A stretch of 20,471 nt of DNA from assembly GCA_018623305.1 (NCBI GenBank), contig JAAZVR010000005.1:1-20471 (forward strand), read 5' to 3'. Shown one piece after another: positions 7,536-14,727 of this stretch. The position numbers were made by a program, and so were the translations under genes. The notes below the pieces were generated by a model that saw only the letters and a list, made by a program, of their open reading frames with translations, was not told the origin of the DNA and made no database searches. Source of the DNA: Thiotrichales bacterium. Its GTDB lineage: Bacteria > Pseudomonadota > Gammaproteobacteria > JAAZVR01. Each line of letters begins with the position of its first letter. Position 1 is the stretch's first letter.

Positions 7536-8164
7536 TGAATTACATTAAAAAGCACCCATGGACATGGGTTTTAATCGGTAGCTTAATGTTGTGGTTGGCG
7601 ACCTTTTTCATGCCGGACAAAACCGCGAATGATTCGATTAACAATCTACCGTGGAAAAGCCAAGTTCTGCCGAATGGTCACCACAAAGCTCTAGGGCTTA
7701 CGACACATGAGTCGACACTCAAAGAAGCCATGCACCAGTACGGGCGTGAAGTGGATGTCAAAATGTTTATGGATGCCAGCGGCCGTATGGACATCGAGGC
7801 CTTTTTTGATGCAATTCGTATTGCAGGCTTGGGCGCGAAATTGATTATTCGTTTGGACGTGCCGGAGAAGCACAAACAAGCCATTTTTGATCGCGGACTT
7901 GAAATCATGAAGCAAGAAACGGGCAATTGGACAATCGAACTGACACCTGCTGATCGTAATGAACTGATGGATTATCCGATTAATTTGATGACTTTGATTC
8001 CTAAAACAGATTTAGATGGAGACATTATCAATAATCGATTTGGCGTTCCAGACAGCAAAACGCCAGACCCGACGAATCCAGCGTTAATACACTGGCGTTA
8101 TATTGATCGACAAATGAACATCATCGTCGACCCTAAAGCAAAAGAAATTATTGAATATTATTGA
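7535..8164 (+). CDS. Unrecognised membrane-anchored protein (209 aa)
   Basis: No family recognised. A single N-terminal hydrophobic segment (about residues 9-26, WTWVLIGSLMLWLATFFM) anchors a soluble domain, probably periplasmic (the K6 KHP side being cytoplasmic). The soluble part has alternating strands and helices and an ordered look: LPNGHHKALGL near 46-56, an acidic MFMDASGRMD near 76-85, a strongly predicted beta strand AKLIIRLDV near 100-110, then DYPINLMTLIPKTDLDGD. It lacks Cys entirely, so it is not a thioredoxin or heme protein. Translation probably couples to the upstream membrane protein, with which it shares one base. The conserved-looking length and the absence of frame damage suggest a functional, lineage-restricted gene. 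Confidence 0.8.
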   Translation: MNYIKKHPWTWVLIGSLMLWLATFFMPDKTANDSINNLPWKSQVLPNGHHKALGLTTHESTLKEAMHQYGREVDVKMFMDASGRMDIEAFFDAIRIAGLGAKLIIRLDVPEKHKQAIFDRGLEIMKQETGNWTIELTPADRNELMDYPINLMTLIPKTDLDGDIINNRFGVPDSKTPDPTNPALIHWRYIDRQMNIIVDPKAKEIIEYY

Positions 8165-8177
8165 AAAGTCGATGATA

Positions 8178-8206
8178 CAATTCCCTTAAATTTTTTAGGG
8201 GAATTG
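8178..8206. other. Long inverted repeat (hairpin), possible terminator
   Basis: Near-perfect 13-bp inverted repeat: CAATTCCCTTAAA at 8178-8190 pairs with TTTAGGGGAATTG at 8194-8206 (one T-G wobble), loop TTT. It lies 13 bases after the stop of the preceding gene, so it could terminate the bipA-to-8164 operon. It is not followed by a T-run on the plus strand, so it is not a canonical intrinsic terminator; it could equally be a mRNA stabiliser or operator. The next gene starts 102 bases downstream. Confidence 0.55.
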
Positions 8207-8307
8207 GGTTATTAAGAGCCCTTATAACACTGCGTGAAACCAATCCAAGTCTATCTTTTAATTGCGCTTGCAACACTGATTGAAGCCATTAACCGAGGAT
8301 AACCATC

Positions 8308-8727
8308 ATGATCCGTCAGCTACTTTATACCTCATTCAGTGATGATTTAACCGAATCAAAAATTTTGGAATTACTGGATCAATCTCGTCAAAAAAACCAC
8401 TCCAATGACATTACTGGCATCCTGCTCTACAACGATGGTATTTTTTGCCAGTTATTGGAAGGCGACAGTGATGCTATTGGCGAATTGTTTGAAAAAATCT
8501 CCAATGACTCTCAACACTCTCATGTTTCAATCGTGCTGGATCATGAAGTGGATGAGCGCTTATTCAGTAACTGGGAAATGGGTTTCAAACTTTTTGATGC
8601 AGGGACTCAGCCCGACATCGAGGGGTGGTCAGATTTCTTAGAAAACCCAGAAGGCACATTGAATACGCTTAAAGCCAATTCCAATGTGATCTTAAGTTAT
8701 TTAGAAACCTTCAAACAAACGCTTTAA
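8308..8727 (+). CDS. BLUF-domain blue-light photoreceptor
   Basis: FAD-binding BLUF photoreceptor, cytoplasmic. Residues 2-95 form the BLUF domain: Y7 in RQLLYTS, conserved Asn near 30 or 33 before DITGILLYNDG, Q48 in FCQLLEG, and W89/M91 in NWEMGFK. These match the residues that rearrange the flavin hydrogen-bond network in AppA, PixD and BlrB. At 139 residues there is only a short C-terminal helix (SNVILSYLETFKQ) and no GGDEF, EAL or cyclase domain, so like PixD or BlrB it must signal through a partner. ATG at 8308 has GAGGATA upstream. The gene is convergent with ccoS and its stop overlaps that gene's stop by three bases. No output gene is identifiable next to it on the same strand. Confidence 0.9.
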   Translation: MIRQLLYTSFSDDLTESKILELLDQSRQKNHSNDITGILLYNDGIFCQLLEGDSDAIGELFEKISNDSQHSHVSIVLDHEVDERLFSNWEMGFKLFDAGTQPDIEGWSDFLENPEGTLNTLKANSNVILSYLETFKQTL

Positions 8728-8864
8728 TCATCATCGTGCAAAATACGATGCGCTTCGCCATCCATATCGTCGTATTGACCTGATTTCGCAGCCCAAATAA
8801 TTGCTAGAACTGCGAGCAGCCCTACGACTAGCATGCTGGGAATTAACCAGTAAATAACGTCCAT
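8724..8864 (-). CDS. ccoS: Cytochrome oxidase maturation protein CcoS
   Basis: Small membrane protein needed for maturation of cbb3 oxidase, specifically for heme/copper assembly into CcoN. I read it directly from the minus strand: MDVIYWLIPSMLVVGLLAV, then AIIWAAKSGQYDDMDGEAHR and a short acidic end ILHDDD, 46 residues. The single transmembrane helix spans about residues 5-24. The family hallmark YDDMDGEAHRIL-type C-terminal motif is present. The ATG at 8862-8864 is two bases after the ccoI stop with AGAGG upstream, so it is the last gene of the ccoHIS segment. Its stop (8724-8726) overlaps that of the convergent BLUF gene (8725-8727). Confidence 0.9.
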   Translation of the reverse strand: MDVIYWLIPSMLVVGLLAVLAIIWAAKSGQYDDMDGEAHRILHDDD

Positions 8865-8866
8865 CG

Positions 8867-11287
8867 TTACCTCTTTTTAAATTTTCTCAAGCGTGCCGCA
8901 TTACCAATCACAAGTAAAGAACTGAGAGGCATTGTAATTGCAGCTATCATCGGCGTTAAGACCGCTGACATCGCCAACGGCACCATTATTATATTGTAAG
9001 TAATTGATAAACCAATATTTTGCTTGATCGTTTTAAGTGTGCGTTGCGAAAGCAAACGTGCGTTGTAAACGTCCACCAATTTGGAATTCATCAATACAAT
9101 ATCTGCACTGTCCATAGATACATCCGTACCTGAGCCAATGGCAATACCCACATCCGCTCGTGCTAAGGCTGGTGCATCATTGATACCATCTCCCACAACC
9201 GCGACTGTTTTCCCTTGCGCTTGAAGCTTTTGCACGACTGCGTCTTTTTCAGAGGGCAATACTTCTGCAATCACTTCCATACTGGCATTCAGCTCTTGAG
9301 CGATCGAATGCGCTACAGCAGCTCGATCACCACTCAACAAAGTCATGCCGATGCCTTCATTTTTAAGCGCCGCCATCAATGCCTGAGCATCTTCTCGTAA
9401 GGTATCAGCAATCACAATCACGCCTTGCGCCTGCCCATCAATTGCTAACCAAACACAGGTATGGCCTTTAGCTTCTTCCAGATCGACCTCAGCAGACCAA
9501 TCAGAGAGATCATCCACCTCCAAACCTTTCATCCAAGACTGCGAACCTAAATACACACTCTGATTATTCACAATCGCTTCAACACCTTGCCCTGGATGAA
9601 CTTTAAACTCACCCAATTCGGCTTGAGATACCTGTTTCTCTTCAAAATAAGTTTTGATTGCGAGAGCAATGCTGTGTTCCGAACGCTGCTCAATCGCATA
9701 GATTGACGAAGCAAATTGTTCAACGTTTCCGAGTGTTTTAACTACCGACATTTCACCTTTGGTTAAAGTGCCTGTCTTGTCAAAAATAATGTGGTCCACA
9801 CTCGATAAAGTTTCAAGCACTGCGCCATTTTTGACAAAAATACCTAATTTCGCGGATACCCCTGAAGCTACAGCAATCGCCATCGGTGTAGCCAAACCAA
9901 AGGCACACGGACAAGTGATAATCAACACAGCTGTAGCCGCCAGAATCGCGGTATTTACATCAAACTGCAACCAATACAACAACGACGCTGTCGCAAGCGT
10001 TAAGGTTGTAGTGACAAAGTAAGGAATAATTTTATCGGCGGTGCATTGAATCGGTGCTTTAGAATTTTGCGCCTCTTCGACCAAGGCAATAATGCGTCCC
10101 AACGCAGTGTCTTGAAGAATACTTTGTACTTTTACAGTAACAGTGCCATTAAGATTTATCGTACCCGCAGATACTTCGTCGCCTTCGTATTTGTGAATCT
10201 CACGAGACTCGCCCGTCAACATGGATTCGTTGACTTGTGTACTGCCTTCTTTGATAACTCCATCGACTGGAAATTTTTCGCCTGGTTTAATGCGAACCCA
10301 ATCACCCTTTTTGATTAAACGAATCGGTAGGATTTTTTCCTCACCGTTTTCGATTTTCAATGCGACTTTTGGCTGCAAATCCATCAATCGCTGTGTCGAA
10401 TCCACGGCTTTTGTTCGTGAAATGGCTTCTAGGTATCGCCCGACTAAAAGCAACAGCATCAGGTCGATCAGTGTATCGAAATACACATCCCCTTCGGGTA
10501 CATAAATCGTAATGTACAGTGAATAAAAATAGGTTGTCAGCAAACCAATACTGATGGGAACATCCATACCCAAACGGCGACTCCTGATTGCATCCCAAGC
10601 GCCTTTTAAGAAAGGATAACCGGAGTAAATCAGCGTCGGTGTTGCAATACCAAACGCAACCCAATGGAAGAAGTTTTTGAACTCACCCTCATCCGCTCCC
10701 GTGTAAAGGGAAACGGCAATCCACATGATGTTCATCATCGCAAATGCGGCAAAGGCCACGCGATAGAGCAAAGCACGGTTTTGTTTTTTCAATGCCGCTT
10801 CGGCATTATTTGGGTCAAATGGAACCACCGAATAGCCCACGTTTGCAAGTTTTGAAATGATAGTTGAAAGTTGGATTTGTCGATTATCCCAACGGATTTT
10901 GACTCGCTTGGATGTGAGATTCACATTACCAAACTTAACACCGTCCAATTTCGCCAATGTCGATTCAATCAGCCATACACAAGCGGCACAATGAATCCCT
11001 TCGGCTAATAAGTGAATTTCTCGAATATCACCCAAGTTCTGTGTGAATTCGGACTGAACTTCATCGTAATCATAAAGTTCGACGTTTTTAGGAGGTGGCG
11101 GCGGAGGAGCGAGTAACTCTCCATCTGCTGTTCGCTGATAAAAACTCTCCATCCCTGCTTCATGAATTGCTTCACAAACCGAAGCGCAGCCAATACAGCA
11201 GAATGTTTGCTCTTCACCTTTGATATCACGGTGAACAGGCTCATTTTCAGGAACCGCTAATCCACAGTGATAGCACTGCTCACTCAT
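8867..11287 (-). CDS. ccoI: Copper-transporting P1B-type ATPase CcoI/FixI
   Basis: Inner-membrane copper ATPase that supplies copper for the binuclear centre of cbb3 oxidase. The N-terminus carries a Cys cluster (CYHC at 5-8, FCCIGC at 29-34), then an unusual hexaproline run at 61-66, and an HMA domain with CAAC at 100-103. Eight transmembrane helices are apparent, with the ion-site CPC at 459-461, TGES near 358-361, the phosphorylation motif DKTGTLT from 503, and GDGINDAP near 710-720. The usual HP nucleotide-binding motif reads HS at 538-539 (EHSIALA). At 806 residues it is full length. It overlaps ccoH by eight bases and precedes ccoS by two. Confidence 0.95.
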   Translation of the reverse strand: MSEQCYHCGLAVPENEPVHRDIKGEEQTFCCIGCASVCEAIHEAGMESFYQRTADGELLAPPPPPPKNVELYDYDEVQSEFTQNLGDIREIHLLAEGIHCAACVWLIESTLAKLDGVKFGNVNLTSKRVKIRWDNRQIQLSTIISKLANVGYSVVPFDPNNAEAALKKQNRALLYRVAFAAFAMMNIMWIAVSLYTGADEGEFKNFFHWVAFGIATPTLIYSGYPFLKGAWDAIRSRRLGMDVPISIGLLTTYFYSLYITIYVPEGDVYFDTLIDLMLLLLVGRYLEAISRTKAVDSTQRLMDLQPKVALKIENGEEKILPIRLIKKGDWVRIKPGEKFPVDGVIKEGSTQVNESMLTGESREIHKYEGDEVSAGTINLNGTVTVKVQSILQDTALGRIIALVEEAQNSKAPIQCTADKIIPYFVTTTLTLATASLLYWLQFDVNTAILAATAVLIITCPCAFGLATPMAIAVASGVSAKLGIFVKNGAVLETLSSVDHIIFDKTGTLTKGEMSVVKTLGNVEQFASSIYAIEQRSEHSIALAIKTYFEEKQVSQAELGEFKVHPGQGVEAIVNNQSVYLGSQSWMKGLEVDDLSDWSAEVDLEEAKGHTCVWLAIDGQAQGVIVIADTLREDAQALMAALKNEGIGMTLLSGDRAAVAHSIAQELNASMEVIAEVLPSEKDAVVQKLQAQGKTVAVVGDGINDAPALARADVGIAIGSGTDVSMDSADIVLMNSKLVDVYNARLLSQRTLKTIKQNIGLSITYNIIMVPLAMSAVLTPMIAAITMPLSSLLVIGNAARLRKFKKR

Positions 11288-11792
11288 TCAGCATGCCTAC
11301 GTATACACGGCGACCAATTTCAAATACATCATCACCTTTTTCAGCAACGGCAATCGTGTCCCAGATACCTTTGATCGGGAATCTCACTTGAGCTTGATAG
11401 ACACCTGCGCCAACAGGTTTGTATTCAACTGAAAAATCATAGGCCTTATTGGATGGTCGGTAAATAAACAAAGTGACTTTAGCACCATCAATCGGTGTAC
11501 CAGTTTTATCCTTTAATGTGATAAAGCTTTCGTGAGCAACGTCTTTCTTTAGGTTCTGAAGATCTACTTTTAGATCCCAACCCATTTCATCCATGCGCTT
11601 GTTTTTTTCAATGGTTGTACCGTAGTTTTTACCCTTTTCGTAAAAGTCTTCAATTACCAGGCCAGAGAATCCACTAAAAGCCAATGAAATCATAAATACA
11701 TTGACCATTAGAACGACGGCTAGAATGGCGAACCACCCAATAACAAATGGACTTTTCCAAGCCGGAATATTGCGTTCTTTTTGTTCAGTCAT
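11280..11792 (-). CDS. ccoH: Cytochrome oxidase assembly protein CcoH/FixH
   Basis: Inner-membrane protein required for stable assembly of cbb3 oxidase; it associates with CcoN and the copper ATPase. One N-terminal transmembrane helix (about residues 16-43, FVIGWFAILAVVLMVNVF) is followed by a periplasmic domain beginning FYEKGKNYG near 51-60, the family's signature, and including an Ig-like strand pattern with KVTLFIYRPSNKAYD and FPIKGIWD. It is 170 residues, normal for the family. AAGGAAAG lies before the ATG. The gene begins only about 50 bases after a strong terminator, so a promoter must be packed into 11793-11850 or expression depends on read-through from ccoG. The stop overlaps the ccoI start. 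Confidence 0.9.
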   Translation of the reverse strand: MTEQKERNIPAWKSPFVIGWFAILAVVLMVNVFMISLAFSGFSGLVIEDFYEKGKNYGTTIEKNKRMDEMGWDLKVDLQNLKKDVAHESFITLKDKTGTPIDGAKVTLFIYRPSNKAYDFSVEYKPVGAGVYQAQVRFPIKGIWDTIAVAEKGDDVFEIGRRVYVGMLNE

Positions 11793-11842
11793 AAATAGCT
11801 TTCCTTATTTTTTGGGCTATTTTAACAGCTATTTCCGGTAAT

Positions 11843-11877
11843 AAAAAAAGCCTTTTGGTCTCCCAAAAGGCTTTTTA
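11843..11877 (-). terminator. Intrinsic terminator after ccoG
   Basis: Strong 14-bp perfect hairpin: AAAAAGCCTTTTGG (11845-11858) pairs with CCAAAAGGCTTTTT (11863-11876) around a TCTC loop. Read on the minus strand the second arm ends in a T-run of seven. It lies 26 bases beyond the ccoG stop, and separates ccoG from ccoHIS. Confidence 0.85.
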
Positions 11878-11902
11878 TTTTATAGAGTTATCAATTTTCT
11901 AA

Positions 11903-13336
11903 TTAATAACGAGGCCCAATGAACATTGAGTCATAAATAACTTTTTGTTCAGGATTATCAACGTTGTAGGCCTTAATTTTAATCGGTGTTGATTCACCAC
12001 TGAGGTTACGCTTTGGTGCTTTTACAAATGCACTTAAACCATGAACATTACCCGGTTGAACTTCAATCAAGCCATCAACGCCAGTCATACGAATTCCTTC
12101 GATGCCTTCAACACTTAGCTCTACGTTCATGACCTTATCAGTTTTATTCACAACCTTTATCGTATATTTGTTTTGAACTTCACCTGTACTTAGCTGAACA
12201 AATAATGGGTTTCGTTCATGCAAGACATTCATCGTCATTGGCGCCATCGCAATAAAGCCATATAGAATACCTGCAAACGCAGCCGCCATAATCGTACTGT
12301 AAACAATGACACGTGGTCGTTTGTAAATCGGCGGTAATTCAACACCCGCAAAGTCTGCAATAGATGCATATCGAACCAAACCACGTGGTTTTTTCAATTT
12401 ATCCATAACAGAATCACACGCATCAATACATAATCCACAAGTGATACAACCATATTGCTGACCTTGACGAATATCAATCCCTGTCGGACACACGGCCACA
12501 CATAAGTTACAGTCGATACAGTCACCTTGTTTGGTCGCTTCATCTTCCGTATCTTTTTTCGAACGCTTTAGACGACCACGCGGCTCACCACGGTCTTTAT
12601 CATAGGTTGGCATAATCGTTTCTTGGTCAACCATTGCACCTTGAATACGCGCGTATGGACAGACCCACAAACAAATTTGCTCACGCATAATACCGGCTGC
12701 CAAGTACGTCAGAATACCGATCACTAATAACTCAGCCCAAACATACCCGCTCGCCGTTAAAGTAAACAACTGACCCCATAATTCGAATACATCGACGAAG
12801 TATGCAATAAATGAAAATGCAGTCATGAATGAAATAAATAACCATGCAGAGTGTTTTAAAACACGTTTTTGCAGTTTTTCCATATTCATTGGCTGCTCAT
12901 CCAACTTTTGACGCTTATGTGGCTGACCTTCGATCTTTTCTTCAATCCATGTAAATACGTCTGTCCACACGGTCTGGAAACAAAAATAACCACACCACAC
13001 ACGACCTGCAATCGCGGTAGAAACCGCCAAAAGCAATGCGAAAAATAAAAGAATCAGAGACAACATCCAGATATCTTGTGGAAGAATCGTTAGACCAAAG
13101 ATATTAAATTGACGGTTAGGAATATCCCATAGGATCGCTTGCTCACCATTCCAGCGCATATATGGGCCAACAAATAAGATAATCCAGAAGCTAGCCGCCC
13201 ACCATTTAAAATTACGGAAGAACCCGCCAATTCGTTTTGCATGTACCTTACCCTGTCCTGTATTGACAGGCAGAATCTCGATACCAATCTCTTCTAATGT
13301 TTTAGATGAATTATTTGACGCATTGTCAGACATCAT
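11903..13336 (-). CDS. ccoG: cbb3 oxidase accessory cupric reductase/ferredoxin CcoG
   Basis: Membrane iron-sulfur protein that reduces Cu(II) to Cu(I) during cbb3 oxidase assembly (formerly RdxA/FixG). Transmembrane helices lie near residues 50-65, 88-110, 163-183, 200-218 and 335-355. Two 4Fe-4S motifs are present: Cys 273, 276, 279 and 283 and Cys 297, 300, 303 and 307 (CIDCNLCVAVCP; CITCGLCIDAC), with CxxxC pairs at 115/119 and 222/226. The C-terminal Ig-like FixG domain runs from about 370. It is 477 residues, usual length. The start MM has ATG at 13336 and 13333; GGGAG spacing slightly favours the second. It stands between two intrinsic terminators as a separate unit, so needs its own promoter in 13337-13448. 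Confidence 0.95.
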   Translation of the reverse strand: MMSDNASNNSSKTLEEIGIEILPVNTGQGKVHAKRIGGFFRNFKWWAASFWIILFVGPYMRWNGEQAILWDIPNRQFNIFGLTILPQDIWMLSLILLFFALLLAVSTAIAGRVWCGYFCFQTVWTDVFTWIEEKIEGQPHKRQKLDEQPMNMEKLQKRVLKHSAWLFISFMTAFSFIAYFVDVFELWGQLFTLTASGYVWAELLVIGILTYLAAGIMREQICLWVCPYARIQGAMVDQETIMPTYDKDRGEPRGRLKRSKKDTEDEATKQGDCIDCNLCVAVCPTGIDIRQGQQYGCITCGLCIDACDSVMDKLKKPRGLVRYASIADFAGVELPPIYKRPRVIVYSTIMAAAFAGILYGFIAMAPMTMNVLHERNPLFVQLSTGEVQNKYTIKVVNKTDKVMNVELSVEGIEGIRMTGVDGLIEVQPGNVHGLSAFVKAPKRNLSGESTPIKIKAYNVDNPEQKVIYDSMFIGPRY

Positions 13337-13448
13337 CGTCTCCCTTTTATTTTTAATAACAGATGAATTCTATCTAAATAACCCTACTTTCACTATGAAT
13401 TAATTTTTACCCTTATGTTAAGTTTTTTTTATGAGGAATCCGAAACAT

Positions 13449-13475
13449 AAAAAAAGGGAGCCTAAGCTCCCTTTT
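13449..13475 (-). terminator. Intrinsic terminator after ccoNOQP and the 40-aa gene
   Basis: Ten-bp perfect hairpin, AAAAGGGAGC (13452-13461) with GCTCCCTTTT (13466-13475), loop CTAA. On the minus strand the stem is followed by seven T. It is 22 bases after the stop of the 40-residue gene at 13498 and ends the structural oxidase operon. Confidence 0.85.
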
Positions 13476-13497
13476 AATTAGATTAATGCTGAATTGA

Positions 13498-13620
13498 TTA
13501 ATCTTCTTTGCTGTCCAAGCTGCGGAATGTTTTCCATGCATATGCAACGAAAACAACTACCGAGATAGCAACCATTGCTAAAGACACCCAAAGAACCATA
13601 TCGCTATTTAATTCATTCAT
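13498..13620 (-). CDS. 40-aa single-TM protein at the 3' end of the cco operon (CcoM/CcoQ-like)
   Basis: Small unlisted protein found by reading the minus strand: MNELNSDMVLWVSLAMVAIS, a second hydrophobic stretch VVVFVAYAWKTF, then RSLDSKED. One transmembrane helix covers about residues 8-27. The ATG at 13618-13620 has an excellent AAAGGAG about 8 bases upstream and lies 15 bases after the ccoP stop; the intrinsic terminator follows the stop, so it sits within the ccoNOQP transcript. By size and position it resembles CcoM, the single-helix subunit seen with P. stutzeri cbb3 oxidase, or a second CcoQ. The sequence is not clearly either, so the product is given by context only. Very likely a real gene; function inferred. 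Confidence 0.75.
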   Translation of the reverse strand: MNELNSDMVLWVSLAMVAISVVVFVAYAWKTFRSLDSKED

Positions 13621-13635
13621 AGCATTACTCCTTTA

Positions 13636-14523
13636 TTATTCACCACCACCAAGACGGTGAACATAAACAGACAATCGCTTAAGATCTTTGTCAGACAAAC
13701 GACCTGCAAACGCTGGCATTACCGCATAACGAGTATTTTCGTTAGCTTGGTTTACACCATATTTAATTGTACGAATCATAGACTCTTTGTAATCGCCCGC
13801 TGAGAAGCGACGAATACCGTCTGATAGATTTGCAGCACCCATGAAGTCACGCATTGCAGCCATCGGTTTACCCGTAGCACCGTGACAACCCGCACAACCA
13901 CTGCCCATGAACAATGACTTACCTGCAGACACAGATGCATCACCTTCACGACCTTCACTCATTGCGATTAGATAATCAGCGATTTGGCCAATTTTCTCAT
14001 CACCCAAGTGAGCGTATGCTGGCATGTTACCTTTACGACCTTGAACAAGCGTCTTGTAAATTGTTTGAGCATTACCGCCAAACAACCAATCATCATCCGC
14101 TAGTACCGGGAAGTCAGGGTTACCTGCACCACCTGTGCCGTGACATGCTGCACAGTAATCACCGAATAATGCTTTCGATGTTTTCTCTGCGTACACAGCC
14201 AAATCTTGGTTTTTCAAGATTTCAGCAGGTGACAACTCTTCCAACATTTTTTCTTGCTCAGCGAACTCACGAGCACGGTAAGCATTCAATGTTTCAAAGT
14301 CTTCTTTATATTCACGATATGCAGTCCAACCCGCAACACCTTGAGTATGACCTGTTGGTGTTGGAATTGTTGGGTAGTAAATCGCATACACGATAATCAT
14401 GATGAAACCCATATACTGAGCCAGCATCCACCATAGTGGTGGCGGGTTATCTAATTCACGGATATCTTCGTCCCAAATGTGACCTGTATTGCCTTCATCT
14501 GGCCAAGGATTATGTCCAGCCAT
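13636..14523 (-). CDS. ccoP: cbb3-type cytochrome c oxidase diheme subunit CcoP
   Basis: Diheme membrane-anchored cytochrome c that receives electrons for the oxidase. One N-terminal transmembrane helix lies near residues 31-50 after HIWDEDIRELDNPPPLWW, the classical CcoP entry motif. Heme motifs are CAACH at 124-128 and CAGCH at 210-214; NMPAYAHL and YAVMPAF supply the axial Met regions. 295 residues is typical. TAAGGAG, which overlaps the ccoQ stop, serves as its ribosome binding site. Fourth gene of the structural operon; the 40-aa gene follows 15 bases downstream. Nothing odd. Confidence 0.97.
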   Translation of the reverse strand: MAGHNPWPDEGNTGHIWDEDIRELDNPPPLWWMLAQYMGFIMIIVYAIYYPTIPTPTGHTQGVAGWTAYREYKEDFETLNAYRAREFAEQEKMLEELSPAEILKNQDLAVYAEKTSKALFGDYCAACHGTGGAGNPDFPVLADDDWLFGGNAQTIYKTLVQGRKGNMPAYAHLGDEKIGQIADYLIAMSEGREGDASVSAGKSLFMGSGCAGCHGATGKPMAAMRDFMGAANLSDGIRRFSAGDYKESMIRTIKYGVNQANENTRYAVMPAFAGRLSDKDLKRLSVYVHRLGGGE

Positions 14524-14532
14524 ATTAACTCC

Positions 14533-14712
14533 TTAATCTTCGTCCAAAGGGATAAAGCGTTGCTTTTCCAAATGTTTTCTATTCTTAGGACGAAATGTGT
14601 AAAAGTACGCAATCGCCATCAAAATAAAGACCACAACACTGGAAATAAACCCAACCCAATCATTGGTAGTGAATGCACTCCAGTCAGTGTGAAAGTAGCT
14701 TGCTATATCCAT
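14533..14712 (-). CDS. ccoQ: cbb3-type oxidase small subunit CcoQ
   Basis: Read directly from the minus strand: 59 residues beginning MDIASYFHTDWSAF. One transmembrane helix (about residues 20-40, VGFISSVVVFILMAIAYFY) is followed by a basic segment FRPKNRKHLEK and the family's C-terminal motif QRFIPLDED. It sits between ccoO and ccoP, the standard CcoQ position, 15 bases after the ccoO stop. CcoQ stabilises CcoP association. The residue sequence after the helix (ending PLDED) supports the identity. Confidence 0.92.
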   Translation of the reverse strand: MDIASYFHTDWSAFTTNDWVGFISSVVVFILMAIAYFYTFRPKNRKHLEKQRFIPLDED

Positions 14713-14727
14713 CTTCTATACCTGTTA

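Noticed and set aside
8204..8300. Sigma-70 promoter for the BLUF gene.
   Set aside because: TATAAC at 8224 and TTGGGT at 8204 are spaced only 14 bases apart; no better pair was found.
10341..10664. A 107-codon minus-strand frame inside ccoI.
   Set aside because: Out-of-frame shadow of the P-type ATPase with unlikely residue composition and no upstream signal.
13914..14396. A 160-codon plus-strand frame antisense to ccoP.
   Set aside because: ccoP is unmistakable with two CxxCH motifs; the antisense frame has no ribosome binding site and no known motif.
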